Shown here piece after piece: positions 9,406-18,270 of a stretch of 64,000 nucleotides of DNA. Source of the stretch: CAVLDP01 sp963661945. GTDB taxonomy: Bacteria; Bacillota; Clostridia; Lachnospirales; Lachnospiraceae. How positions within the stretch are numbered: the first letter of the stretch is position 1; each line of letters begins with the position of its first letter. A program made the position numbers and the translations under genes. The notes beneath the pieces are model-generated. The model was given only the letters and a program-made list of their open reading frames with translations. It was not told the DNA's origin and searched no databases. Location: assembly GCA_963661945.1 (NCBI GenBank), contig CAVLDP010000007.1, forward strand, positions 7,007-71,006, written 5' to 3'.

Positions 9406-10456
9406 GACGTTTGGCCTGGTCGGCAGCAATTAGAGCATCTAGAATCTCCTGAATGTCACCGTTCATAATCTTATCCAATTTATAAAGTGTCAGATTAATT
9501 CTATGATCTGTCACACGTCCCTGTGGGAAATTATAGGTTCGAATCTTCTCAGAACGATCTCCTGTACCAATCTGACTCAGTCTCTCTGCGGAAGCCTCAG
9601 CCTGCTGTCTCTGCAATTCCAGGTCGTATAGCTTGGTCTTAAGAAGGGCAAATGCCTTATTCTTATTCTGAAGCTGTGACTTCTCTGTCTGACTGTAAAT
9701 AACAATACCGGTTGGATAATGAGTCAGACGGACAGCAGAATCTGTCGTATTGACACACTGTCCACCGTTACCAGAAGCACGCATGACATCAATACGAATA
9801 TCCGCTTCATTAATCTCAATCTCTACATCTTCTGCCTCTGGCATCACTGCAACAGTAATTGTCGATGTATGGATACGTCCACCGGACTCTGTCTCTGGAA
9901 CTCTCTGAACTCGATGTACACCGGACTCATACTTAAGCACGGAATATGCGCCAGTTCCCGTAACCATGAAGTTCACCTTCTTCATTCCGCCAATTCCGGT
10001 ATCCTCGCATTCAAGAAGTTCTGTCCTCCAGCCCTTGCTCTCTGCATAGTGCTGGTACATACGATAAATCTCAGCAGCAAATAAGGCTGACTCATCTCCA
10101 CCTGCACCTGCACGAATCTCTACTACAACGTTCTTGTCATCATTAGGATCCTTTGGAAGAAGAAGCACCTTCAACTCCTGCTCTAACTCCTCTACTCGAC
10201 CCTTGGATTCATTTAATTCCTCCTTGGCAAGCTCTCTCATCTCTTCATCTGACTCTTCTTCCAGCATAGCCAGAGAATCCTCGATATTCTGCTTGCATGA
10301 CTTATATTCCTTATAAGCCTCTACAATTGGAGCAAGCTCATTCTGCTCTCGCATAAGCTTACGAAAACGATTGTTATCATTTGCTACATCTGGCTCAGAG
10401 AGGAGGTTCATCACCTCTTCATAACGGCCTATTAAATCTTCTAATCTATCAAACAT
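9383..10456 (-). CDS. prfA: Peptide chain release factor 1
   Basis: RF1 releases the finished peptide at UAA and UAG codons. The protein is 357 residues, the normal length. It carries the GGQ catalytic motif in [18 protein letters not shown], the Gln of which is methylated by PrmC. The PxT stop-codon reading tripeptide appears as PET in [15 protein letters not shown], which separates it from RF2 (SPF). The gene directly upstream in the same direction is prmC, 45 bases away, a common and functionally meaningful pairing. Its 3' end contains the folT promoter. Confidence 0.98.
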   Translation of the reverse strand: MFDRLEDLIGRYEEVMNLLSEPDVANDNNRFRKLMREQNELAPIVEAYKEYKSCKQNIEDSLAMLEEESDEEMRELAKEELNESKGRVEELEQELKVLLLPKDPNDDKNVVVEIRAGAGGDESALFAAEIYRMYQHYAESKGWRTELLECEDTGIGGMKKVNFMVTGTGAYSVLKYESGVHRVQRVPETESGGRIHTSTITVAVMPEAEDVEIEINEADIRIDVMRASGNGGQCVNTTDSAVRLTHYPTGIVIYSQTEKSQLQNKNKAFALLKTKLYDLELQRQQAEASAERLSQIGTGDRSEKIRTYNFPQGRVTDHRINLTLYKLDKIMNGDIQEILDALIAADQAKRLANMNEN

Positions 10457-10501
10457 AGAAATTCCTCCATCATCTATCTATTAAAAAGAAATGACACATC
10501 G

Positions 10502-11329
10502 CTAGAGATGTCCCATCACGACTCTGTCATTTTGAGAGTAATCCTTAGCAATTGTAATATCAGAAAAGCCATGTTGCAACATAATATTTGTTACATCCTC
10601 TGCTTCATCCACGCCAATCTCAAAATGAAGCCTTCCACCGATTTTAAGATGATCCTTGGCTTCTCTTGTAATTCTTCGATAAAAGTCAAGGCCATCTTCT
10701 CCTCCATCGAGTGCAAGAAGTGGATCATGATCTCTTACCTCCGGCATAAGAGTCGGTATTACATCAGATCGAATATATGGTGGATTTGATACGATTAAAT
10801 CAAATTCTCCATCCACATCCCTAAATAAGTCCGATTCCACCCAAGTAGCCTCCACCTGGTTCAGCGCAGCATTCGCTCTTGCAACGCTTAGGGCATCCTC
10901 TGAGATATCTACACCGGTTCCATGTATTCCCTTGCAATAATGCAGCAGGCTAATAAGGATACAACCGGAACCCGTACATACATCAAGAACATCTTCTCCG
11001 CCCTTAAGCACCTTAAGTGTCTCTTCAACCAAAATCTCAGTGTCCTGCCTTGGAACAAGAACGGAAGCATTCACCTGAAAGGGAAGTCCCATAAACTCCT
11101 GAGATCCAGTCAGATGCTGAAGAGGGATTCTATCGCATCTCATCTTCGTAAGCTCTATAAGACGGCTCTCTTCCATCTTGGGCATCTCATCACTTGATTC
11201 AAGAAGCATTCTCGCTCTTGTCATACCTGAGACATGCTCTAGGAGAAGTGCTGCATCGACCTCTGCATCCGGCACAAGATTCTCCTTCAATTCATTAATC
11301 GTTCGCTCTAAAGCCTCTTTATACGTCAT
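10502..11329 (-). CDS. prmC: Release factor glutamine methyltransferase
   Basis: PrmC methylates the Gln of the GGQ motif in release factors using S-adenosylmethionine. The 275-residue protein has a helical N-terminal part, the SAM-binding motif VLDVCTGSGCILISL and the substrate-binding motif SNPPYIRSD that defines N5-glutamine methyltransferases. Its start overlaps the stop of the DUF1385 gene by 4 bases (ATGA), indicating translational coupling, and prfA follows 45 bases later. The three genes form a tight unit. Confidence 0.97.
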   Translation of the reverse strand: MTYKEALERTINELKENLVPDAEVDAALLLEHVSGMTRARMLLESSDEMPKMEESRLIELTKMRCDRIPLQHLTGSQEFMGLPFQVNASVLVPRQDTEILVEETLKVLKGGEDVLDVCTGSGCILISLLHYCKGIHGTGVDISEDALSVARANAALNQVEATWVESDLFRDVDGEFDLIVSNPPYIRSDVIPTLMPEVRDHDPLLALDGGEDGLDFYRRITREAKDHLKIGGRLHFEIGVDEAEDVTNIMLQHGFSDITIAKDYSQNDRVVMGHL

Positions 11330-12249
11330 GAAAAATCATCCTTATTGTCTTCTAGAAATTTCTTCCAATCAAAAACTGCTTCAACGGATGCCATTCCAAC
11401 TTCAATCATGTCATCATCCGGCTCTCTTGTCGTAAGATTCTGAAGCCAAAGGCCCGGCTTTGAGAGAATATCCACGATCTTACTCTGGCTTCTTCCAGCA
11501 AGTCGAATAAATTCATAAGAAATACCTGCAATCACAGGAATTAACAGAAGACGAAGAAGAAGCTGAAGCACGTGTGACTCCATCCGAATAAACATGAAAA
11601 CAACAATACTAATCAGAAATACAATGAAGATAAAACTGGTTCCGCATCTCTTATGTTGCTTTGATGACTTTCTCACATTCTCAAGGGTAAGAGGAAGTCC
11701 ATGTTCAATACAATTAATGCATTTATGCTCTGCCCCATGATACATGAATGTCCGCTTAATGTCCTCCATTCTTGAGATAAGAAGAACATAGATTATAAAG
11801 ATTAAAACGCGAAGAATTCCTTCAATAAGCGAGAGAATACTCTGGGAAGAGATTACTGTAGCAAATGCCTTGGACAGGTAATACGGTAATACCATAAAGA
11901 TTGCCATAGCAAGAACAAAGGACAAAACGAGTGTACCACCGAGCTCTGCTTTCTCCTTCTTTTCTTTCTTTAATTCCTCTTCTTTCGTAAGAGGCTTACT
12001 CTCTTCTTCCTCTTCAAAGAATTCTGCAGAATAGGTTAATGTCTTCAGTCCAACTACCATCGAATGAACAAAATTCACCATTCCACGAATAATCGGAATC
12101 TTATTTGCAGTCGAAAAATCAACCTTCTCCTTGGTAACCTCTACTTGTATTTCCTTATTAGGTAAGCGCACGGCCACAGCATACTGTGAACCATTTCGCA
12201 TCATTACGCCTTCCATAACGGCCTGGCCGCCAATTCCCGAATATTTCAT
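11326..12249 (-). CDS. DUF1385 family membrane protein
   Basis: The product (about 307 residues) begins KYSGIGGQAVMEGVMMRNG, the signature of the DUF1385 family, a conserved multi-pass membrane family in Clostridia with no settled function. Hydrophobic segments lie near residues 100-120, 135-155, 200-220 and 225-245. A conserved stretch, YHGAEHKCINCIEHG, has His/Cys residues that could bind metal. Three in-frame starts are possible. I prefer the ATG at 12247-12249 with AAGGA 8 bases upstream, because the longest start falls inside the rpmE terminator hairpin. It overlaps prmC by 4 bases. Confidence 0.85.
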   Translation of the reverse strand: MKYSGIGGQAVMEGVMMRNGSQYAVAVRLPNKEIQVEVTKEKVDFSTANKIPIIRGMVNFVHSMVVGLKTLTYSAEFFEEEEESKPLTKEEELKKEKKEKAELGGTLVLSFVLAMAIFMVLPYYLSKAFATVISSQSILSLIEGILRVLIFIIYVLLISRMEDIKRTFMYHGAEHKCINCIEHGLPLTLENVRKSSKQHKRCGTSFIFIVFLISIVVFMFIRMESHVLQLLLRLLLIPVIAGISYEFIRLAGRSQSKIVDILSKPGLWLQNLTTREPDDDMIEVGMASVEAVFDWKKFLEDNKDDFS

Positions 12250-12267
12250 ACCCTTCATCCTTACAAT

Positions 12268-12300
12268 AAAAAAGGTTGAGAGCAATCGCTGTTCTCAACC
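12268..12300 (-). terminator. Rho-independent terminator after rpmE
   Basis: An 8-bp stem GGTTGAGA/TCTCAACC is followed by six T on the minus strand. It separates rpmE from the DUF1385-prmC-prfA unit, which must use read-through or a promoter I cannot see. Confidence 0.85.
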
Positions 12301-12317
12301 TCTCTCTAACTATTATG

Positions 12318-12524
12318 TTACTCTGCAGAAATGCCGTACTTCTTATTGAACTTATCAATTCTACCACGAGCCTTAGCAGCCTTCTGCTGACCGGTGTAGA
12401 ATGGATGGCACTTAGAACAGATTTCTACGTGGATGCTCTCCTTTGTAGAACCGATTGTAAATGTGTTACCACAGTTACAGGTAACAGTAGCCTGATAATA
12501 ATCTGGATGGATACCCTGTCTCAT
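12318..12524 (-). CDS. rpmE: 50S ribosomal protein L31
   Basis: The 68-residue protein begins [20 protein letters not shown] and keeps the zinc-binding type pattern CxC followed by [10 protein letters not shown], so it is the C+ (zinc-containing) form of L31. The ATG at 12522-12524 is chosen over a GTG three codons upstream because AGAGGTG then lies 6 bases before it. L31 bridges the two ribosomal subunits. The gene has its own promoter, a structured leader and a terminator, so it is a single-gene unit between rho and DUF1385. Confidence 0.96.
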   Translation of the reverse strand: MRQGIHPDYYQATVTCNCGNTFTIGSTKESIHVEICSKCHPFYTGQQKAAKARGRIDKFNKKYGISAE

Positions 12525-12610
12525 ACTTTTCACCTCTTAAATTCTATGTATAAGTTAAAGTCTGTTCCCACCGAAGTGGACACGATACTATTTACATCCC
12601 GATAAACAGC
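12525..12610 (-). promoter_or_regulatory. Structured 5' leader of rpmE (candidate L31 autoregulatory leader)
   Basis: About 85 bases separate the inferred RNA start from rpmE. They contain a UCCAC-UUCG-GUGGG hairpin with a stable UUCG loop, and a 7-bp stem CUGUUUA/UAAAUAG. The first CUGUU can alternatively pair with AACAG just 3' of the UUCG hairpin, so two folds compete. Ribosomal protein leaders of this kind often bind their own protein; that is inference here. Confidence 0.5.
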
Positions 12611-12616
12611 TTCTAC

Positions 12617-12645
12617 ATAATATCATATATCATATTTCCATTCAA
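12617..12645 (-). promoter_or_regulatory. Promoter of rpmE
   Basis: TTGAAT (12640-12645) and TATTAT (12617-12622) are 17 bases apart, about 95 bases upstream of the rpmE ATG. Confidence 0.75.
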
Positions 12646-12672
12646 GGCTTTTATTGAAATAATTAGTATTTT

Positions 12673-14004
12673 CTAGAAAATCCTTCTCTTAATAGCCAGC
12701 TGAATGAATTCTTCATTGTTCTTCGTATGCGCAAATGCATTAAGAATTCCCTCAATTGCATCATCTCTTCTAGCGCCATTGATTCCCTTACGAAGAATCT
12801 CCATTGCCTGCAGTTCTTCCTGTGTAAGAAGAAGATCCTCTCTTCTCGTACCAGATTTCACTATATCAAGCGCTGGGAAGACTCTCTTCTCTGAGAGCTT
12901 ACGATCAAGCACCAATTCCATATTGCCAGTACCCTTAAACTCCTCGAATACTACATCATCCATCTTGGAGCCTGTATCAACGAGTGCTGTAGCAAGAATG
13001 GTAAGAGATCCACCCTCTCTCATATTACGAGCTGCACCAAAGAAACGCTTTGGCATATGAAGGGCTGCAGGATCCAAACCACCCGACAAGGTCCTGCCTG
13101 AAGGCGGAACAGTAAGATTATAAGCACGGGATAATCTGGTGATTGAATCAAGAAGAATCATCACATCCTGACCATGCTCTACGAGACGCTTTGCACGCTC
13201 AATTACCATCTCTGATACTCTCTTATGGTGTTCTGGGAGCTCATCAAAGGTAGAATAAATCACCTCTACATTGTCACCTCTAATCGCTTCCTTCATATCC
13301 GTAACTTCCTCTGGTCTCTCATCAATCAGAAGAATAATCAGATGCATCTCCGGATTTGCAGTCTGTACGGACCTCGCGATATCCTTAAGCAGGGTAGTCT
13401 TACCTGCCTTTGGCTGCGACACAATCATACCTCTCTGTCCCTTACCAATTGGGGACACAATATCCACAATTCGCATAGCAACAGAACAGCCTGGTCTCTC
13501 TAATCGAATTCTCTCCTCTGGGAAAATTGGTGTTAAATCTTCGAAATTAGGACGCTTTGCTGCAATTTCTGGAGAATAACCATTAATGGACTCAATAAAT
13601 AGCAGGGCTGCAAATTTATCATTAGGATTATTATGTCTGGTCTTTCCGTGGATGATGTCACCTGTCTTTAAGTTGAATTTTCGAATCTGTGATGGAGACA
13701 CATAAACATCGCTCTCACCTGGCAGATAATTATCTGAGCGAATAAATCCATAGCCATCAGATAAGACCTCCAGAATGCCCTCTGCATCCTTCGCATCCTC
13801 AAATCGACTATTCTCTTTCTTCGGCTCCTCATGCTTTACTTCTTCCTCAGCCTCAGCAGAAGTCCCAGAAGCATCTATCTCATCCTGCTTAAGCATTGCC
13901 TCAATCAGCTCTTCCTTCTTCATCCTTGAAATATTCTTAATGCCTCTGGCCTTGGCCAAATCCTTAAGAACAGTCGCAGATAAAGTCTCATACTTTTCTC
14001 GCAT
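12673..14004 (-). CDS. rho: Transcription termination factor Rho
   Basis: Rho is the hexameric RNA helicase that ends untranslated transcripts. The 443-residue protein has an N-terminal Rho_N-like helical segment (VLKDLAKARGIKNISRMKKEELIEA), an acidic Glu/Lys-rich linker (residues 45-75), the RNA-binding OB fold with DGYGFIRSDNYLPGESDVYVS, Walker A SQPKAGKTTLL, Walker B LIILLIDERPEE, and the Q/R-loop region SGGLDPAALHMPKRFFGAARN. A strong AAGGAGA lies upstream of the ATG. It is transcribed divergently from the malic enzyme. Confidence 0.98.
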   Translation of the reverse strand: MREKYETLSATVLKDLAKARGIKNISRMKKEELIEAMLKQDEIDASGTSAEAEEEVKHEEPKKENSRFEDAKDAEGILEVLSDGYGFIRSDNYLPGESDVYVSPSQIRKFNLKTGDIIHGKTRHNNPNDKFAALLFIESINGYSPEIAAKRPNFEDLTPIFPEERIRLERPGCSVAMRIVDIVSPIGKGQRGMIVSQPKAGKTTLLKDIARSVQTANPEMHLIILLIDERPEEVTDMKEAIRGDNVEVIYSTFDELPEHHKRVSEMVIERAKRLVEHGQDVMILLDSITRLSRAYNLTVPPSGRTLSGGLDPAALHMPKRFFGAARNMREGGSLTILATALVDTGSKMDDVVFEEFKGTGNMELVLDRKLSEKRVFPALDIVKSGTRREDLLLTQEELQAMEILRKGINGARRDDAIEGILNAFAHTKNNEEFIQLAIKRRIF

Positions 14005-14132
14005 ATAATAGTCTCCTTAATAATCAAAAAGCATTGGAAATATCGTCAGAAACGACTTGAAATGCATAAAAATACATGAATTTGATAACTGAAGTATAGC
14101 AAATTGTAAGAGAAAATGAAAGGGTCTAATTC

Positions 14133-14161
14133 TTGCCTAGCGATAAGACAAATGTTAATAT
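14133..14161 (+). promoter_or_regulatory. Promoter of the malic enzyme/DUF4364 pair
   Basis: TTGCCT (14133-14138) and TAATAT (14156-14161) are 17 bases apart, giving a leader of about 30 bases before the malic enzyme start. The rest of the 194-base gap up to rho is AT-rich, and I see no clear rho promoter in it. Confidence 0.65.
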
Positions 14162-14198
14162 GAATAAAGTTTGAGTGAGCTAAGAAAGAAGGAAGAAT

Positions 14199-15353
14199 AT
14201 GAATCTAGATGAACGTGCAATTGAACTCCACAAGGAATGGAATGGCAAAATCGAAACCGTTGCCAAATCTCCTGTAAAATCCCGCGAGGACCTCTCTATT
14301 GCTTATACTCCTGGCGTAGCCGCACCATGCCGCATTATCGCCGAGAATAAGGAAGAGGCCTACAATTATACCATGAAGGCAAATACCGTAGCCGTTGTGT
14401 CTGACGGTAGCGCTGTCCTTGGTCTTGGAAATATTGGACCAGAAGCAGCAATGCCAGTCATGGAAGGAAAGGCTGTCCTCTTCAAGGAATTTGGAAATGT
14501 TAATGCAGTCCCAATCTGCTTAAGCACCCAGGATCCTGACGAAATTGTCGCAGCTGTAAAAGCAATTGCACCATCCTTCGGTGGCATCAACCTGGAAGAT
14601 ATCTCTGCTCCACGATGCTTTGAAATCGAGGAGAGACTTAAGTCAGAACTGGATATCCCTGTATTCCATGACGATCAGCACGGAACAGCCATCGTTGTAC
14701 TTGCAGGTATCATCAATGGTCTTAGAGTTGTCGGCAAGAAGAAGGAAGACTGTTACGTTGTCGTAAACGGTGCCGGTTCTGCAGGAATTGCCATCACAAA
14801 GCTTCTTCTCACCTATGGTTTTACCCATGTTACCATGTGTGATAGATTCGGTATCATCGGACCTGATTATGAAGGTCTGAATTGGATGCAAAAGGAAATG
14901 ACAAAGGTCACAAACTTAGAGCGAAAGAGCGGAACTCTTGCAGATGCCTTGGTTGGGGCAGATATCTTCGTTGGCGTATCCGCACCTGGCATTGTCAGTC
15001 CTGAAATGGTTCAATCCATGAATTCCGATGCCATTCTCTTTGCTATGGCTAATCCAACTCCTGAGATTATGCCTGATGTTGCTAAGAAGGCTGGCGCCAG
15101 AATCGTTGGAACTGGACGATCCGACTTCCCGAACCAGGTAAATAACGTCATCGCATTCCCTGGCATTTTCCGTGGAGCTCTAGAAGGAAGGGCAAGCCAA
15201 ATCACAGAAGAAATGAAGCTTGCTGCAGCAAATGCTCTTGCAAACCTCGTCTCAGATGAGGAAATTTGTGATGACTTCATTATGCCAGAGGCATTTGACC
15301 CACGTGTCGCTGATGTCGTTGCCGAGGCTGTAAAGAGTCACATTGTACGATAA
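14199..15353 (+). CDS. NAD(P)-dependent malic enzyme (oxaloacetate-decarboxylating)
   Basis: Malic enzyme interconverts malate with pyruvate and CO2. The 384-residue protein is the short bacterial form. Visible motifs are the catalytic Tyr in SIAYTPGVAAPC, the Lys in MEGKAVLFK, the metal ligands in GGINLEDISAP and VFHDDQHGTAIV, and the dinucleotide fold VVNGAGSAGIAITKLL. AAGGAAG precedes the ATG. A gene for a DUF4364 protein follows 23 bases downstream and shares its terminator. Its product, pyruvate, is the substrate of NifJ encoded further along. NAD versus NADP preference cannot be read with confidence. Confidence 0.94.
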   Translation: MNLDERAIELHKEWNGKIETVAKSPVKSREDLSIAYTPGVAAPCRIIAENKEEAYNYTMKANTVAVVSDGSAVLGLGNIGPEAAMPVMEGKAVLFKEFGNVNAVPICLSTQDPDEIVAAVKAIAPSFGGINLEDISAPRCFEIEERLKSELDIPVFHDDQHGTAIVVLAGIINGLRVVGKKKEDCYVVVNGAGSAGIAITKLLLTYGFTHVTMCDRFGIIGPDYEGLNWMQKEMTKVTNLERKSGTLADALVGADIFVGVSAPGIVSPEMVQSMNSDAILFAMANPTPEIMPDVAKKAGARIVGTGRSDFPNQVNNVIAFPGIFRGALEGRASQITEEMKLAAANALANLVSDEEICDDFIMPEAFDPRVADVVAEAVKSHIVR

Positions 15354-15376
15354 TAATATAGATTGGAAGATTAAAT

Positions 15377-15892
15377 ATGGCTGATCCAAATATGATATAC
15401 AAGATCACCGTTCTTCGAATGTTATATAAGGTGGACTTTCCACTTAGTAACACACAAGTAACAGATTTTTTCTTGGATATGAATTACACCGATTACTTTA
15501 CTATCCAGCAGATTATCGGTGCTCTACAGGACACTGGGATGATTGAGGCAATCTCTTCTCACAACAGTACCCAGTACACACTAACAGATGCTGGCAAGAA
15601 GACCCTAGAACTCTTCAAGGATAAGATAACGCCTGGTATTGAAAATGATATCATCGCTTATTTTTCTAAACACAGTCTTGCAATGAAGACTGAGAATTCC
15701 ATCATTGCAAACTATTACAAGGACACAAAAGGCGGCTATCTCGTAGAATGCCAGACCAAACAGGATGGCATTACTCTTATATCCATAAGTATGCACGCCT
15801 CCACCAAGGAACAGGCAGAAGCCATCTGCTACAATTGGAAGGTCCGCTACGAAGATGTCTATATGGAGCTTTTCGATATACTAATTCAGTAA
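15377..15892 (+). CDS. DUF4364 family protein, probable winged-helix regulator
   Basis: The 171-residue product matches the clostridial DUF4364 pattern: MIYKITVLRMLYKVDFPLSN at the start, then FTIQQIIGALQDTGMIEAI and YTLTDAGKKTLELF, which read as a winged-helix (PadR/MarR-like) DNA-binding unit in residues 5-80. A C-terminal alpha/beta part follows (residues 90-171). It has no membrane segment. The family has no established target. Co-transcription with the malic enzyme suggests, but does not prove, a role in controlling carbon metabolism. Confidence 0.85.
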   Translation: MADPNMIYKITVLRMLYKVDFPLSNTQVTDFFLDMNYTDYFTIQQIIGALQDTGMIEAISSHNSTQYTLTDAGKKTLELFKDKITPGIENDIIAYFSKHSLAMKTENSIIANYYKDTKGGYLVECQTKQDGITLISISMHASTKEQAEAICYNWKVRYEDVYMELFDILIQ

Positions 15893-15900
15893 AGGCAAAA

Positions 15901-15935
15901 ATAACCTCTAATCGAACCATTCGATTAGAGGTTAT
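15901..15935. terminator. Bidirectional terminator between DUF4364 and the flavin reductase gene
   Basis: A perfect 16-bp inverted repeat (ATAACCTCTAATCGAA and its complement) with a 3-base gap lies between two convergent genes. An A-rich run precedes it and T-rich DNA follows it, so it can stop transcription from both sides. Confidence 0.9.
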
Positions 15936-15941
15936 TTCTTA

Positions 15942-16505
15942 CTATTTCTTCTTAACTGAGTACCCAAAGGTACCGATTGCTTGTCCCATCGTAAAATATG
16001 TGCCATGAGAATAGCAGATTGGCTTTGCTTTCTCCAGTGAAAATCGACCTGTCTCATCCATATATTTCTCATCCGCATGAACAGATAACACTTCTGCAAT
16101 AAACATAGAGTGCGAGCCAAGATGTTCTACTGATTTCACCCTGCACTCGATGTTCACTGGGCTTTCCTCGATCATAGCTACACTTACATGGTCTGCTTCG
16201 ATCTTATGCAATTTGCATCGACTCCATTTATCTACATCCTTGCCCGATGTCACGCCACAATAATCTGTCGCAAAAGCAAGATCCTCTGTAGTTAGATTAA
16301 CTACAAATTCTCCGCTCTCCATCAGGGCCTTGTAAGAATGACGCTCTGGCTTGACAGAAATCGACAGCATGGCAGGATTCGTACAGATTGTTCCAGCCCA
16401 AGCTACTGTAATTATATTATCATTGCCATTAGCATCACGTGTAGAAACCATAACCGCTGGCAAGGGATATAACATATTGCCAGGCTTCCAGCTTTGTTTT
16501 GCCAT
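15942..16505 (-). CDS. Flavin reductase family protein (FMN-binding, flavoredoxin-like)
   Basis: The 187-residue product has the FMN-binding split-barrel pattern of the flavin reductase/flavoredoxin group: YPLPAVMVSTRDANG, ITVAWAGTICTNPAMLSISVKPERHSY, and GEFVVNLTTEDLA. Members reduce free flavin or pass electrons using bound FMN; the partner and true substrate are unknown here. It starts 14 bases after the pyrophosphatase gene stop and is probably co-transcribed with it. No signal peptide is present, so it is cytoplasmic. Confidence 0.88.
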   Translation of the reverse strand: MAKQSWKPGNMLYPLPAVMVSTRDANGNDNIITVAWAGTICTNPAMLSISVKPERHSYKALMESGEFVVNLTTEDLAFATDYCGVTSGKDVDKWSRCKLHKIEADHVSVAMIEESPVNIECRVKSVEHLGSHSMFIAEVLSVHADEKYMDETGRFSLEKAKPICYSHGTYFTMGQAIGTFGYSVKKK

Positions 16506-16519
16506 AATATACTACTCTC

Positions 16520-18181
16520 CTATAAGTTAGAGATTGCTTCCATCATTGCCGGAATCACCTGCTTCTTACGAGAGACTACGCCAGGAAGTGCCAGATAGTC
16601 CTCCCTCATCTTGTCTTCTCCAAAAGCAGCAGATGCCACATCAAAGGCATGCGCTCCATGACAGATAAGCACAGATCCTTCCTCGAGGATATTCGTCAGA
16701 AGAACAAATACCATATCTACGTCCTTGTCTGCAAGGACAGTACCCATATATTCAGAAAGCTTAGGCTTGATTTCAGCAAGCTGGTTGGTTGAGACCGCAG
16801 AAACCTGTGCCACACCGAAGTTCACATCATCTGCACTGAAGATTTTGAAATCCTGATAGAAGATTTCCTCTGTCGTCTTATCCTTGAAATTAGAACCTGC
16901 TTCAAACATAGCGATTGCAAGCTTCTCAACATCCTCGCCACAAATCGCAGCAAGCTCCATCGCTGCAGATTTATCTACTGGCGTACAAGTCGGTGAACGG
17001 AACATCAGAGTATCCGATAAGATTGCTGACAGCAGAAGTCCTGCTATCTCCTTCGTTAGCTCAACTCCCTGCTCCTGATACATCTGATAGATAATCGTGG
17101 AAGAACAACCAAGAGGCTGATTACGGAAGAAGATTGGATGAATGGTCTCCAAAGAACCTATCTTATGATGATCGATAATCTCCATAATCTCTGCTCCATC
17201 AATATCATCAAGGGCCTGAGATTTCTCATTATGATCAACAAGTATAACCTTCTTCTTACGCATATTAATGAGATTACGACGCGAGAACATACCAACATAA
17301 TGTCTCTGTTCATCTAAAACAGGGAAATCACGATGACGAACACTAGACATGGTCTCTTCTACTTCATTGATTGGGTCGTCGAGCTCAAAGGTAACAATGT
17401 TCTTCTTCGTCATAAAGTACTTGATTGGCATGGATTGATGAATAAGACGTGCTGTCGTAAAACAGTCATATTCTGTAATAATGGTCACGCAATCAATACT
17501 TGACGCCAGTTCTAAAACCTCAGGATCAAGTTCTGTAACCCCGCATACGATAAGGCAGCTTGGATTCTCCTTAAGAGCCACCAGCTGTCTCTCCTTGACA
17601 TTTCCAAGAATAACAAGATCATCCTGACAAATCTCCTGTCGAATCGTCTCACGGCTGCCTGACGCAACCATGACCTTACCCTTTATGAAGTAGGCATGTT
17701 CATTTCCAGTAATGAGCTTACCATTTAATGTCTCGCAGATATTCTTGTACTGAGTACGCGCACGGCCAAGAATATTATTATCATAGACATCCATATAAGA
17801 ATAGGCGATATCACCATTTACAATAACGCCCTCAAGCCTTCCCTGGTTATTCACAATTGGAAGCGTGACCACATCACTTGTCTTCATAAGCTCCCACGCC
17901 TTCTTCAGTGAATAATGGCAGGAAACCCCTTCTGTCTTTCGAAATGCAATATCCTTAATCTGTGCTGCAGCGGAAGTGACCGTCTCTGGCTCATCCACCT
18001 TGAAATGACGAAGAACGTATTCTGTCTCAGAATTCAGATTGCCTGCCTTCTTCGGTACATAGTAATATTCGTCATCTGTCTGATTCTTAAAATTCGCATA
18101 GGCAATTGCTGCACAAATAGAATCTGTATCCGGATTCTTGTGTCCAACTACCCAAACGGTCTGTTTTTCTGTCTGATTCAT
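16520..18181 (-). CDS. ppaC: Manganese-dependent inorganic pyrophosphatase with CBS and DRTGG domains
   Basis: This family II (DHH) pyrophosphatase splits pyrophosphate to phosphate. At 553 residues it is the long, regulated form. The N-terminal catalytic piece has VVGHKNPDTDSICAAIAYA. An inserted regulatory block follows (a CBS pair interrupted by a DRTGG domain, residues 65-300, with HYSLKKAWELMKTSDVVTLPIV and DFPVLDEQRHYVGMFSR). The remaining catalytic motifs are VILVDHNEKSQ, EIIDHHKIG and the C-terminal DHHA2 part. In characterised homologues the CBS pair binds AMP/ADP (inhibiting) or diadenosine polyphosphates (activating). GGAGA lies upstream of the ATG. Confidence 0.93.
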   Translation of the reverse strand: MNQTEKQTVWVVGHKNPDTDSICAAIAYANFKNQTDDEYYYVPKKAGNLNSETEYVLRHFKVDEPETVTSAAAQIKDIAFRKTEGVSCHYSLKKAWELMKTSDVVTLPIVNNQGRLEGVIVNGDIAYSYMDVYDNNILGRARTQYKNICETLNGKLITGNEHAYFIKGKVMVASGSRETIRQEICQDDLVILGNVKERQLVALKENPSCLIVCGVTELDPEVLELASSIDCVTIITEYDCFTTARLIHQSMPIKYFMTKKNIVTFELDDPINEVEETMSSVRHRDFPVLDEQRHYVGMFSRRNLINMRKKKVILVDHNEKSQALDDIDGAEIMEIIDHHKIGSLETIHPIFFRNQPLGCSSTIIYQMYQEQGVELTKEIAGLLLSAILSDTLMFRSPTCTPVDKSAAMELAAICGEDVEKLAIAMFEAGSNFKDKTTEEIFYQDFKIFSADDVNFGVAQVSAVSTNQLAEIKPKLSEYMGTVLADKDVDMVFVLLTNILEEGSVLICHGAHAFDVASAAFGEDKMREDYLALPGVVSRKKQVIPAMMEAISNL

Positions 18182-18212
18182 AAAATATCTCCAGTCTAAA
18201 TATATAGAAATA

Positions 18213-18253
18213 AAAAGAATCCGAGAGCATCAATACGATGATTCCCCCCGGAT
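18213..18253 (-). terminator. Terminator after the coiled-coil protein gene
   Basis: On the minus strand ATCCGGGGG pairs with CTCTCGGAT (9 bp with G-U pairs) around a smaller CATC/GATG hairpin, followed by TCTTTTTATT. It separates the coiled-coil gene from ppaC. Confidence 0.7.
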
Positions 18254-18270
18254 CCTATCATGCAAATTTA

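Noticed and set aside
12276..12605. 109-codon plus-strand open frame opposite rpmE
   Set aside because: rpmE with its zinc motif, leader and terminator accounts for the stretch.
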